Assembly: GCF_020907985.1 (NCBI RefSeq)
Contig: NZ_JAJJPA010000007.1
Coordinates: forward strand, 124,001-188,000
Direction: 5' to 3'
Source: Kitasatospora humi
GTDB taxonomy: Bacteria > Actinomycetota > Actinomycetes > Streptomycetales > Streptomycetaceae
DNA length: 64,000 bases
Position 1 is the stretch's first letter. Each line of letters starts with the position of its first letter. The position numbers were made by a program, and so were the translations under genes. Below the pieces are notes generated by a model, which saw nothing but the letters and a program-made list of their open reading frames with translations, did no database searches and was not told where the DNA came from. Positions 16,926-24,251 of this stretch are shown piece after piece.

Positions 16926-17905
16926 CGACTGGTCAGACGGCTCTGCTCGGGGTCGGCGTGCCGCTCTCGGGTGCCTGGGCGACTCCCGGCAACCAGAAGG
17001 GGATCGCCCAGCTGGCGGAGGGCCTCGGCTACCACTCACTGTGGACCTTCAGCCGACTGCTCTTCCCGCTCTCCACCGACGACGCCGAGTGGACCTCCGA
17101 GTTCGAGCCGGCCTTCAACCACGGCGTGGCGGAGCCGGTCACCACGCTGGCCCAGGTCGCCGCCGTGACCGACCGGGTGCGGCTGGGCTTCTCGGTGATC
17201 AACGCGCCGTTCACCGCGCCCGCGATGCTGGCCAAGCAGCTGATCCAGCTGGACCGGATCTCCGGCGGGCGGCTCGACGTCGGTCTCGCCCAGGGCTGGT
17301 CCCAGGAGGAGTTCACCGCCGCCGGGGTGCCGATGGCCCGCCGGGTGGCTCGCATGCTGGAGTACGCCGAGGTCATGCGGCGCATGTGGGAGGGCGAAAT
17401 CGCCGAGTTCAAGGGCGAGTTCACCGAGCTGCCGCGCACCCTGGTGCGACCGCGGCCGGACCAGCAGACCTTCCCGCTGCTGCTCGGCGGCTCGACCCCG
17501 GAGGCCTTCGCCCGGGCCGGGCGACTGGCCCAGGGCTGGGTCAGCCCGGGCTTCGTGACCCTGAGCGACATCGTCTCGGCCACCCGCGGGGTACGGGCCG
17601 CCGCCGAGAAGGCCGGCCGCGATCCGCAGGCCTTCCGGGTGGTGGTGCGCGCCACCACGTTCCTCGACACCGACCAGCAGGCGCTGCGCCCGGACGGCGA
17701 ACGCGAGCTGTTCCGGGGCTCGTTCGAGCAGGTGACCGAGGACCTGCACCGCTGCTGGGAGGCGGGCGCCACCGAGATCTTCCTCGACTTCAACTTCGAT
17801 CCCGCGATCGTCGGCCCGGACGTCACGCCCGAGGCCGCCCGCACCCGGGTCACGAAGGCCCTGGAGGCCTTCGCGCCCATGACCGCCGCGCGGCCACAGG
17901 GCTAG
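16922..17905 (+). CDS. LLM-class flavin-dependent oxidoreductase
   Basis: A 327-residue TIM-barrel enzyme of the bacterial luciferase-like monooxygenase class, using FMN or F420. Recognisable features are the early GVGVPLSGAWATPGNQ, the strand VRLGFSVINAPFTAP, the ISGGRLDVGLAQGWSQEEF motif typical of the family, and PLLLGGSTPEAFARAGRLAQGW. Translation is coupled to the SnoaL gene by an ATGA overlap; an MFS exporter and a cupin follow. The group resembles a tailoring or detoxification operon. Oxygenase versus F420 reductase cannot be decided from this sequence. Confidence 0.92.
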   Translation: MTTGQTALLGVGVPLSGAWATPGNQKGIAQLAEGLGYHSLWTFSRLLFPLSTDDAEWTSEFEPAFNHGVAEPVTTLAQVAAVTDRVRLGFSVINAPFTAPAMLAKQLIQLDRISGGRLDVGLAQGWSQEEFTAAGVPMARRVARMLEYAEVMRRMWEGEIAEFKGEFTELPRTLVRPRPDQQTFPLLLGGSTPEAFARAGRLAQGWVSPGFVTLSDIVSATRGVRAAAEKAGRDPQAFRVVVRATTFLDTDQQALRPDGERELFRGSFEQVTEDLHRCWEAGATEIFLDFNFDPAIVGPDVTPEAARTRVTKALEAFAPMTAARPQG

Positions 17906-17960
17906 CGCGGAGCACCGACGAACCACCGCGAGCAGCGGCCCCGGCCGCTGAAGGGGCATC

Positions 17961-19385
17961 ATGGACCGGACCACAGAACCAGGAACCCGACAGGACACCC
18001 GGGCGGGAGCGTCCCCCGCCGCCACCCAGGCCGGCGCCACCGGCCCGCTGGTGGTCGCGGTCGCCTGCCTGGGGTTCTTCATCACCACGCTCGACACCAC
18101 GGTGGTCAACGTGGCGCTACCGGCCATCGGCCGGCAGTGGGGCAATCAGGTCTCCGGACTGCAGTGGGTGGTGGACGCGTACACCCTGGTCTTCGCAGCC
18201 CTCCTGCTCTCGGCCGGGTCCGTGGCCGACCGGATCGGCGCCTCCCGGGCGTTCGGTTGGGGCCTGGCCATGTTCACCGTCATGTCCGCGGTCTGCGGCT
18301 TCGCACCGAACCTGGGCGTCCTGATCGCCGCCCGGGCGGTGCAGGGCGCGGCGGCGGCCGTGATGCTGCCGGCCTCGCTCTCGCTGGTCCGGCAGGCCTA
18401 CGGCGACCCGGCGGGCCGGGCCCGCGGCATCGCGCTGTGGACCGCCGGCGGCGGTGTCGCGGTGGCCGCCGGGCCGGTGGTGGGCGGCGCGCTGACCGAC
18501 GGGCTGGGTTGGCGGTGGATCTTCTTCATCAACCTGCCGGTCGGGATCGCGGCGCTGGCCGGCCTGGTCAAGGCGCCCAGGTCGCGGCCCGGCACCGCCT
18601 CGCTGGACCTCGGCGGCCAGTCGACCGCCGTGGCCGGCCTGGCCGGGCTGGTCTTCGCGGTGATCAACGGTGGCGCGCACGGCTGGACCGCGCCCGGCAC
18701 GCTGCTCGCGCTGCTGGTCTTCGCGGTCTGCGCGGTGGCGTTCGTGGTGATCGAGAGCCGCCAGGAACGTCCGGCGGTGCCGCTCAGCCTGTTCCGCCAC
18801 CGTGCGGTGGCACTCTGCACCTGCACCGGCTTCGCGCTGAACTTCAGCTACTACGGCTTCGTCTTCGTGCTCACGCTGTACTTCCAACAGCTGCGCGGGG
18901 CCTCACCGTTGAGCGCCGGCCTGATGTTCGTGCCGATGACCGCCTTCACCACGGTGGTCAACGTGACGGCCGGGCGGCTGACCAACCGGTTCGGGCCGCG
19001 GCTGCCGCTGATCATCGGCGTGCTGATCCAGGCCGCCGGCCTGCTGGCGCTGCTGGTGGTCGGCCGGCACACCGCGATCGCGCTGGTGCTGGTGCTGCTG
19101 GTGCCGCTGGGCATCGGTGGTGGGCTCGCGGTGCCGCCGCTGACCACCGCGATGCTGGAGTCGGTGGAGCACGAGCGGGCCGGCCTGGCCTCGGGCATCC
19201 TCAACTCCGCCCGGCAGATCGGCGGTGCGATCGGGGTCGCGGTGTTCGGCGCCCTGGCCGCCGGCGGCTCGGGCTTCATCGCCGGCATGCACCTGTCCAT
19301 GCTGGTCTCCGCGCTCGCCCTGCTGCTGGCCGTCGCCGCCGTGGCGGCCCTGCTGCCGGCCCGGCTGCACCACTTGGCCGACTGA
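17961..19385 (+). CDS. MFS drug exporter, DHA2 (14-TMS, EmrB/QacA) family
   Basis: A 474-residue inner-membrane proton antiporter. A roughly 35-residue hydrophilic start leads into helix 1 (VVAVACLGFFITTLDTTVVN); the LDTTVVNVALP motif is the DHA2 family signature, and ASLSLVRQAYGDP...GIALWTAGGG corresponds to motif C/antiporter regions. About 14 hydrophobic segments can be counted. It follows the LLM gene after 55 bases on the same strand and probably exports the product or toxic substrate handled by the neighbouring enzymes. GAAGGGGC precedes the ATG. Confidence 0.93.
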   Translation: MDRTTEPGTRQDTRAGASPAATQAGATGPLVVAVACLGFFITTLDTTVVNVALPAIGRQWGNQVSGLQWVVDAYTLVFAALLLSAGSVADRIGASRAFGWGLAMFTVMSAVCGFAPNLGVLIAARAVQGAAAAVMLPASLSLVRQAYGDPAGRARGIALWTAGGGVAVAAGPVVGGALTDGLGWRWIFFINLPVGIAALAGLVKAPRSRPGTASLDLGGQSTAVAGLAGLVFAVINGGAHGWTAPGTLLALLVFAVCAVAFVVIESRQERPAVPLSLFRHRAVALCTCTGFALNFSYYGFVFVLTLYFQQLRGASPLSAGLMFVPMTAFTTVVNVTAGRLTNRFGPRLPLIIGVLIQAAGLLALLVVGRHTAIALVLVLLVPLGIGGGLAVPPLTTAMLESVEHERAGLASGILNSARQIGGAIGVAVFGALAAGGSGFIAGMHLSMLVSALALLLAVAAVAALLPARLHHLAD

Positions 19386-19408
19386 CCGAACCCTCAGGAG
19401 GAGGACCC

Positions 19409-19948
19409 ATGGAGATACAGCGGTTCGTCGCCGGCCGCCGGGCCGACGGCTCGTCGGTGGTGGACGCGCGGGGCCCGGTCGAACCGGTGGTCCTGCGGGC
19501 GATGCCCGGCTACGAGTTCTTCCGGGTGTGGGGCGCCGACGGCACGCCGACGGTCGGCACCGGCTCCGAGGCGGCGAGCTTCGAGCCGTACTTCCCGGCC
19601 AAGCCGGGCGACTTCCGCTTCGTGGTGGTCAGCTGGCCGCCGGACGGCGCCGCGGCGGCCCCGGAAGGCGACCAGGCGGAGCTGTTCGCCGAGGTCGAGC
19701 AGACCTTCCCCGGCATGCTGGCGGCGATCACCCCCGACGCGGCCGGCCGGCACGCCACCGACACCGTCGACCTGGTGGTGGTGCTCCAGGGCGAGCTCTG
19801 GCTCGAACTGGAGGACGGCACCGAGACCAGGCTGACGCCCGGCAGCTGCGCGGTGCAGCGCGGCTCCCGGCACGCCTGGCACAACCGCGGCGACCAGCCC
19901 GCGCTGGCCGCCTTCGTCTTCCTGGGCGCGGAGCCGGCCGCCGGCTGA
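19409..19948 (+). CDS. Cupin-domain protein
   Basis: A 179-residue protein whose C-terminal half is a cupin barrel: VDLVVVLQGELWLELEDG (motif 1) and PGSCAVQRGSRHAWHNRGDQPA (motif 2, with metal-ligand-like histidines). The N-terminal part (GYEFFRVWG...FEPYFPAKPGDFRFVVVSWPPD) looks like a degenerate first cupin or cap. AGGAGGAGG lies before the ATG. It is the last gene of the SnoaL-LLM-MFS set. It could be a small oxygenase, isomerase or ligand-binding protein. Confidence 0.87.
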   Translation: MEIQRFVAGRRADGSSVVDARGPVEPVVLRAMPGYEFFRVWGADGTPTVGTGSEAASFEPYFPAKPGDFRFVVVSWPPDGAAAAPEGDQAELFAEVEQTFPGMLAAITPDAAGRHATDTVDLVVVLQGELWLELEDGTETRLTPGSCAVQRGSRHAWHNRGDQPALAAFVFLGAEPAAG

Positions 19949-19972
19949 GCCGGCCTCGGCCGAGCCGGCGGA

Positions 19973-20791
19973 TCAGGCCAGCGGATCGTCGTCGCCGTAC
20001 CGGCGCAGCCGCAGCGTGCGGGCGTCCAGGGTGCGGATCCGCTCGGCCCGCTCCACCAGCAGCTCCAGGTCGTCGCGGCCGGCGTGGATGAACCGCCCGT
20101 GGAGCGCGTCGAAGCGCCCGCGGGCGGCATCCACGGCGACCGCCACCATGTAGGGGATGCTGTTCCACTCCGTCCGGTCGGCGAACATCGGCATGCCGGC
20201 CGTCATGTCGGTGGCCACCGCGCCCGGGCTGACGTCCAGCACCACCACGTGGTGGGCGGCCAGCGAGTCGGCGATGTTGTCGGAGAGCTGGAGCAGCGCG
20301 CCCTTGGAGGTGGCGTAGGCGGTGTAGTGGCCGTCGGGGCGCACCGCGAAGCCGGAGTTGAGGTTGAGGACCCTGCCGCGGCCGCGCGCCACCATGCCGG
20401 GCAGCACGCAGCGCAGCAGGTTGAACGGCCCGCGCAGGTTGACCTCGATCACCTGCCACCACTGCGCCGCGTCGACCTCCCAGATCGGCACCTCGGCCTT
20501 GTCCACCTGCCCGGCGTTGTTGACCAGCAGGTCGATCGGCCCGAGGTCCCGCTCGACGCTGCGCACCGCCTCGCGCACCGCCCCGAGTCTGGTCACGTCG
20601 GCGGTCACCGCGATCCCCCGGGCGCCCTCCCCGGCGCAGGCCCTGAGCGTCCCGGTGAGGGTCTCCAGGGTCCGGCCGACCAGCCCCACGGCCATGCCCT
20701 CGGCGGCCAGGCCGAGCGCGATCTCCCGTCCGATGCCCCGCCCGGCGCCGGTGACGAGGGCCACCTGGCCCTCCAACGTGCCGCTGCGCAT
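19973..20791 (-). CDS. Short-chain dehydrogenase/reductase
   Basis: A classical SDR of 272 residues: cofactor motif TGAGRGIG near the start, NNAG in the core, and the YATSK catalytic Tyr/Lys after a serine region (LNLNSGFAV). Early arginines (VGLVGRTLE) favour NADP(H). The ATG at 20791 is preferred because GGAGGGAG precedes it; an upstream in-frame ATG lacks a site. It converges on the cupin gene and faces away from the 3-hydroxyacyl-CoA dehydrogenase gene. Substrate unknown; a role with the 14.8-20 kb enzyme set is plausible. Confidence 0.93.
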   Translation of the reverse strand: MRSGTLEGQVALVTGAGRGIGREIALGLAAEGMAVGLVGRTLETLTGTLRACAGEGARGIAVTADVTRLGAVREAVRSVERDLGPIDLLVNNAGQVDKAEVPIWEVDAAQWWQVIEVNLRGPFNLLRCVLPGMVARGRGRVLNLNSGFAVRPDGHYTAYATSKGALLQLSDNIADSLAAHHVVVLDVSPGAVATDMTAGMPMFADRTEWNSIPYMVAVAVDAARGRFDALHGRFIHAGRDDLELLVERAERIRTLDARTLRLRRYGDDDPLA

Positions 20792-20907
20792 CGCCGCTCC
20801 CTCCACGCGCCCTGCCGGTCGCCGACCGTTCGGCGCGGTTCACCCGGACAGCATGCGGGGCCGGGCCGGACCCCGGTACCGGACCACACGGGCGGGGCAG
20901 CCTCGAT

Positions 20908-20931
20908 CATTCGAATGGGCGTCATTCGAAC
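20908..20931. promoter_or_regulatory. CATTCGAATG palindrome with repeated CATTCGAA
   Basis: A perfect 10-bp palindrome CATTCGAATG at 20908-20917 is followed six bases later by a second CATTCGAAC, between the divergent SDR and 3-hydroxyacyl-CoA dehydrogenase genes. This could be a regulator site. Confidence 0.35.
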
Positions 20932-21057
20932 GGCGTAATGGCCATTTGCCCGGGGCACCGGCCCCACCGGGGCGTGCCAGGTAGTACGGTCGAGCGACAA
21001 CGGTCGAGCCGGCCGGGCGGCGATCCCGCCCGTCCGGATTCCGGAAAGGCAAGTTGA

Positions 21058-21927
21058 GTGAGCGACATCGCGCGCGTTGGGGTGGTCGGCTGCGGCCTGA
21101 TGGGGTCGGGCATCGCGGAGGTCTTCGCCCGCTCCGGGCTGGACGTGCTGGTCTCGGAGGCCGGCGCCGAGGCGCTGGAGTTCGGCCGGGCCCGGGTGAG
21201 CAACTCGCTGGAGACCGCCGTCAAGCGCGGCAAGCTCACCGCCGAGCAGCGGGACGAGGCGCTGGGCCGGATCACCTTCACCACCGAGCTGGCCGACTTC
21301 GCCGACCGCGACCTGGTGGTCGAGGCGGTCGCCGAGATCGAGGAGATCAAGGTCAAGATCTTCCAGACCCTGGACCAGGTGGTCACCCGCCGGGACGCGG
21401 TGCTGGCCTCCAACACCTCCTCGATCCCGATCGTGAAGCTGGCCGCCGCCACCACCCGCCCCGAGCAGGTGATCGGTCTGCACTTCTTCAACCCGGCACC
21501 GGTGCAGCGCCTGGTCGAGGTGATCCCCACCCTGACCACCTCCGCCGAGACCACCACCCGGATCGAGACCTTCGCCGTCGAGGCGCTCGGCAAGGAGCCG
21601 ATCCGGGCCCGCGACCGGGCCGGCTTCGTGGTCAACGCGCTGCTGGTGCCGTACCTGCTCTCGGCCGTCCGGATGTTCGAGTCGGGTGTGGCCACCGCCG
21701 CCGACATCGACAAGGGCATGGAGGCGGGCTGCGCCCACCCGATGGGTCCGCTGCGGCTGTGCGACCTGATCGGCCTGGACACCATCGCGTCGATCGCCGA
21801 CAGCATGTACGCGGAGTACAAGGAGCCGCTGTACGCCGCTCCCCCGCTGCTCTCCCGGATGGTCGACGCCGGTCTGCTCGGCCGCAAGTCCGGTCGCGGC
21901 TTCTACGACTACACCGCCACGGCCTGA
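21058..21927 (+). CDS. 3-hydroxybutyryl-CoA dehydrogenase
   Basis: A 289-residue NAD(P)-dependent enzyme oxidising L-3-hydroxyacyl-CoA or reducing acetoacetyl-CoA. The Rossmann motif is VGVVGCGLMGSGIAEVFA. The catalytic region SNTSSIPI...VIGLHFFNPAPVQRLVEVIP contains the conserved His and the HFFNP signature; the C-terminal dimer domain includes AGFVVNALLVPYLLSAVRM and GPLRLCDLIGLD. Length matches stand-alone HbdA-type enzymes. GGAAAGG precedes the GTG start by about 7 bases. Likely roles are butyryl-CoA/ethylmalonyl-CoA supply or short-chain fatty acid metabolism. Confidence 0.95.
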   Translation: MSDIARVGVVGCGLMGSGIAEVFARSGLDVLVSEAGAEALEFGRARVSNSLETAVKRGKLTAEQRDEALGRITFTTELADFADRDLVVEAVAEIEEIKVKIFQTLDQVVTRRDAVLASNTSSIPIVKLAAATTRPEQVIGLHFFNPAPVQRLVEVIPTLTTSAETTTRIETFAVEALGKEPIRARDRAGFVVNALLVPYLLSAVRMFESGVATAADIDKGMEAGCAHPMGPLRLCDLIGLDTIASIADSMYAEYKEPLYAAPPLLSRMVDAGLLGRKSGRGFYDYTATA

Positions 21928-21942
21928 CGGACCGCCCCCTCC

Positions 21943-21967
21943 CGGGCTCGCCCGCCGGGCGGGCCCG
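21943..21967 (+). terminator. Terminator after the 3-hydroxyacyl-CoA dehydrogenase gene
   Basis: CGGGCTCGCCCG and CGGGCGGGCCCG can pair over 12 positions with one G-U pair; the closing bases open to form the loop. Confidence 0.55.
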
Positions 21968-22018
21968 ACCCGGTCGGTACTGTGGTACCCGAACAGAACA
22001 GATCGGGGAAGGCCGAGT

Positions 22019-23263
22019 GTGCTGATGTCCACGCCGCAAGGGCGGCTCTCGGCGTTCCGGGTGGCGCTGCCGCGCCGAGCGGGCTGGGTGCTCGCCGTCT
22101 CACTGGCGGCGCACCTGGTGATCACGGTGCTGGCCACCGACATGTTCGACCTCAAGGTCTACTACCAGGGCTCCCCCGGCGTGCTGCACGGCACGCTGTA
22201 CGACTTCGTGCTGCACCGCTCGGACCCGCACGCCCAGCCGCTGCCGTTCACCTATCCGCCGTTCGCGGCGGCGGTCTTCCTGCCGCTGGCCGCGCTGCCC
22301 TGGCCGGTCGCGGCGGGCGCCTGGCACCTGCTGTCGCTGGGCGCGCTGTGGCTGGTGGTGCACTGCTCGTTCCGGCTGCTCGGCCATCCGGCCCCGGCCC
22401 GGCCCGCGATGCTCTGGACGGCGCTGGCCCTCTGGCTGGAGCCGGTGCGGCACAGCCTGGGCCTGGGGCAGATCGACCTGATCCTGGCGGCGATCGTGCT
22501 GCTCGGACTGACCCGCCGCTCATCGCTCGCGGCCGGTGCCGGCGTCGGCGTCGCCGCCGGGCTGAAGCTGGTACCGGCCGTCACCGGGCTGTACTTCCTG
22601 GCGGCCCGCAGGTGGCGGGCCGCCCTCTGGTCGGCGCTGGTCTTCTTCGCCACCGTCGGCCTGGCCTGGGCGGTCGACCCCGGCGACTCCCACCGCTACT
22701 GGTTCCACGAGCTCTACGACACCAGCCGGGTCGGCCAGGTGGCCTCGTTCGAGAACCAGTCGCTGCGCGGTGCCGTGGCCCGCACCCTGGGCCACGACGG
22801 CGGGCTGTCCGCGCTCTACTGCGTGCTGGCGCTCGGCGCGCTGGCCGGTGGCCTGCTGGCGCTGCGGGCCGCCGGCCGGCGCGGCGAGACCCTCGCCATG
22901 GTGGTCACCGTCCAGTTGCTCGGGCTGCTGCTCGGCCCGATCTCCTGGAGCCACCACTACGTCTGGTTCCTGCCCACCCTGATCTGCCTGGCGCACGGCC
23001 CGCTCCGGCGCGGCCGGGCCGGGCGACTGGCAGTCGCCGCCTGGCTGGTGGCGGCCGGCAGCTGGGTGGTCCCGGCCGCCGGCAAGGCCGCCTCCCACCT
23101 GGCCCCGGGCGCCGCGCCGCCCTGGTACCTGGTGGCGCTCTCCTGGAGCTACCCGGTCTGCGCGGCGCTGACCTTCCTGGCCGTCGCCCGCGGCGGGCAC
23201 GCGCCCGCCCCGGCGGCGCGGCCGCGCCGGGCGACGCCGGCCGAGCGGGCCGTCCTGGACTGA
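22019..23263 (+). CDS. GT87 (DUF2029) polyprenol-phosphate-mannose-dependent mannosyltransferase
   Basis: A 414-residue membrane protein with roughly ten hydrophobic segments, belonging to the GT-C superfamily family GT87, which includes mycobacterial PimE. Typical features are the early periplasmic-loop motif DLKVYYQGS (acidic catalytic region), the TYPPFAAAVFLPLAAL segment and the WSHHYVWFLPTLI signature near the end. It adds mannose from polyprenyl-phosphate-mannose to lipid or polysaccharide acceptors outside the membrane. The start is the GTG at 22019, with GGGGAAGG upstream; an ATG two codons later is also possible. A strong hairpin ends the unit. Confidence 0.85.
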   Translation: MLMSTPQGRLSAFRVALPRRAGWVLAVSLAAHLVITVLATDMFDLKVYYQGSPGVLHGTLYDFVLHRSDPHAQPLPFTYPPFAAAVFLPLAALPWPVAAGAWHLLSLGALWLVVHCSFRLLGHPAPARPAMLWTALALWLEPVRHSLGLGQIDLILAAIVLLGLTRRSSLAAGAGVGVAAGLKLVPAVTGLYFLAARRWRAALWSALVFFATVGLAWAVDPGDSHRYWFHELYDTSRVGQVASFENQSLRGAVARTLGHDGGLSALYCVLALGALAGGLLALRAAGRRGETLAMVVTVQLLGLLLGPISWSHHYVWFLPTLICLAHGPLRRGRAGRLAVAAWLVAAGSWVVPAAGKAASHLAPGAAPPWYLVALSWSYPVCAALTFLAVARGGHAPAPAARPRRATPAERAVLD

Positions 23264-23300
23264 CTCGAAGAACCTCTGAGAGGGAAAACCTCTGAGAAGA

Positions 23301-23333
23301 ACGGCGGCGACCGATGAGTCCGGTCGCCGCCGT
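23301..23333 (+). terminator. Terminator after the GT87 gene
   Basis: ACGGCGGCGACCG pairs perfectly with CGGTCGCCGCCGT (13 bp) around ATGAGTC. Confidence 0.88.
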
Positions 23334-23383
23334 CCGTCTACTCTCCCGGAAGAGCTGATCACACGCCCGGAGAGGACCCCCAC

Positions 23384-24163
23384 ATGAGCTACGCCGAGGT
23401 CAACGGAGTCAACCTCCACTACACCGAGCAGGGCTCGGGCGAGCCGCTGGTGCTGCTGCACGGCGGCCTCGGCTCCACCGACATGGTCGCGCCGCTGATC
23501 CCGGCGCTGGCCGAGCACCGCCGGGTGATCGCGGTCGACCTGCAGGGCCACGGCCGCACCGCGGACGTCGACCGGCCGATCCGCTACGAACTGCTGGCCG
23601 ACGACGTCGCCGCCCTGATCAAGCACCTCGGCCTGGGGCAGACCGATCTGATGGGCTACTCGTTCGGCGGCTCCACGGCGCTGCGCACCGCGATCCAGTA
23701 CCCGGAAATGGTCCGGCGCCTGGTGGTGGTCTCCATCCCGTTCGCCCGATCCGGCTGGTACCCGGAGATCCTGGCCGCGATGGGGCAGATGGGCCCCGGC
23801 TCGGCCGAGGCCACCAAGCCCTCCCCGCTCTACCGGACCTACGCCGCCGTCGCGCCCCGCCCGGAGGACTGGCCGCTGCTGCACACCAAGATGGGCGACC
23901 TGCTGACGCAGGAGTACGACTGGTCCTCCGAGGTGGCCGCCCTCGACACCCCCACCCTGCTGGCCTTCGCCGACGCCGACTCCATCAGTCCGGCGCACAT
24001 GGTCGAGTTCTGGCGGCTGCTCGGCGGCGGCCTGCGGGACGCCGGCTGGGACGCGGCGGACCGCCCGGCCGGACAGCTCGCCGTGCTGCCGGGCACCACC
24101 CACTACGACGTGCTGCAGTCGCCGGCCCTGCTCCCGGCGGCCATCGCGTTCCTGACCGCGTAG
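23384..24163 (+). CDS. Alpha/beta hydrolase
   Basis: A 259-residue cytoplasmic hydrolase of the classical alpha/beta fold: oxyanion region LLHGGLGS, nucleophile elbow GYSFGG with serine, a late acidic residue (AFADADSIS) and catalytic His in PGTTHYDVL. The overall pattern resembles the haloperoxidase/epoxide hydrolase/esterase group, with no cap feature that pins the substrate. AGAGGA precedes the ATG. It is monocistronic between two terminators and convergent with pheT. Confidence 0.92.
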   Translation: MSYAEVNGVNLHYTEQGSGEPLVLLHGGLGSTDMVAPLIPALAEHRRVIAVDLQGHGRTADVDRPIRYELLADDVAALIKHLGLGQTDLMGYSFGGSTALRTAIQYPEMVRRLVVVSIPFARSGWYPEILAAMGQMGPGSAEATKPSPLYRTYAAVAPRPEDWPLLHTKMGDLLTQEYDWSSEVAALDTPTLLAFADADSISPAHMVEFWRLLGGGLRDAGWDAADRPAGQLAVLPGTTHYDVLQSPALLPAAIAFLTA

Positions 24164-24187
24164 CGCGTTCCCGACCGGATGGGAACG

Positions 24188-24238
24188 CACTGGGCCCCGG
24201 CCGACCCAAGCTTGGGTTCTAACGGCCGGGGCCCAGTG
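24188..24238. terminator. Bidirectional terminator with a nested palindrome in its loop
   Basis: CACTGGGCCCCGGCC and GGCCGGGGCCCAGTG form a 15-bp perfect stem. The 21-nt loop contains ACCCAAGCTTGGGT (24204-24217), itself self-complementary. It separates the convergent hydrolase and pheT genes. Confidence 0.9.
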
Positions 24239-24251
24239 GTGTCCGCGGCGG

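Noticed and set aside
14849..20791. A full secondary-metabolite gene cluster
   Set aside because: No polyketide synthase, peptide synthetase, terpene synthase or RiPP precursor is present; only tailoring-type enzymes and an exporter.
24204..24217. ACCCAAGCTTGGGT palindrome as a stand-alone operator
   Set aside because: It lies inside the loop of a 15-bp terminator stem between convergent genes, where an operator has no promoter to act on.
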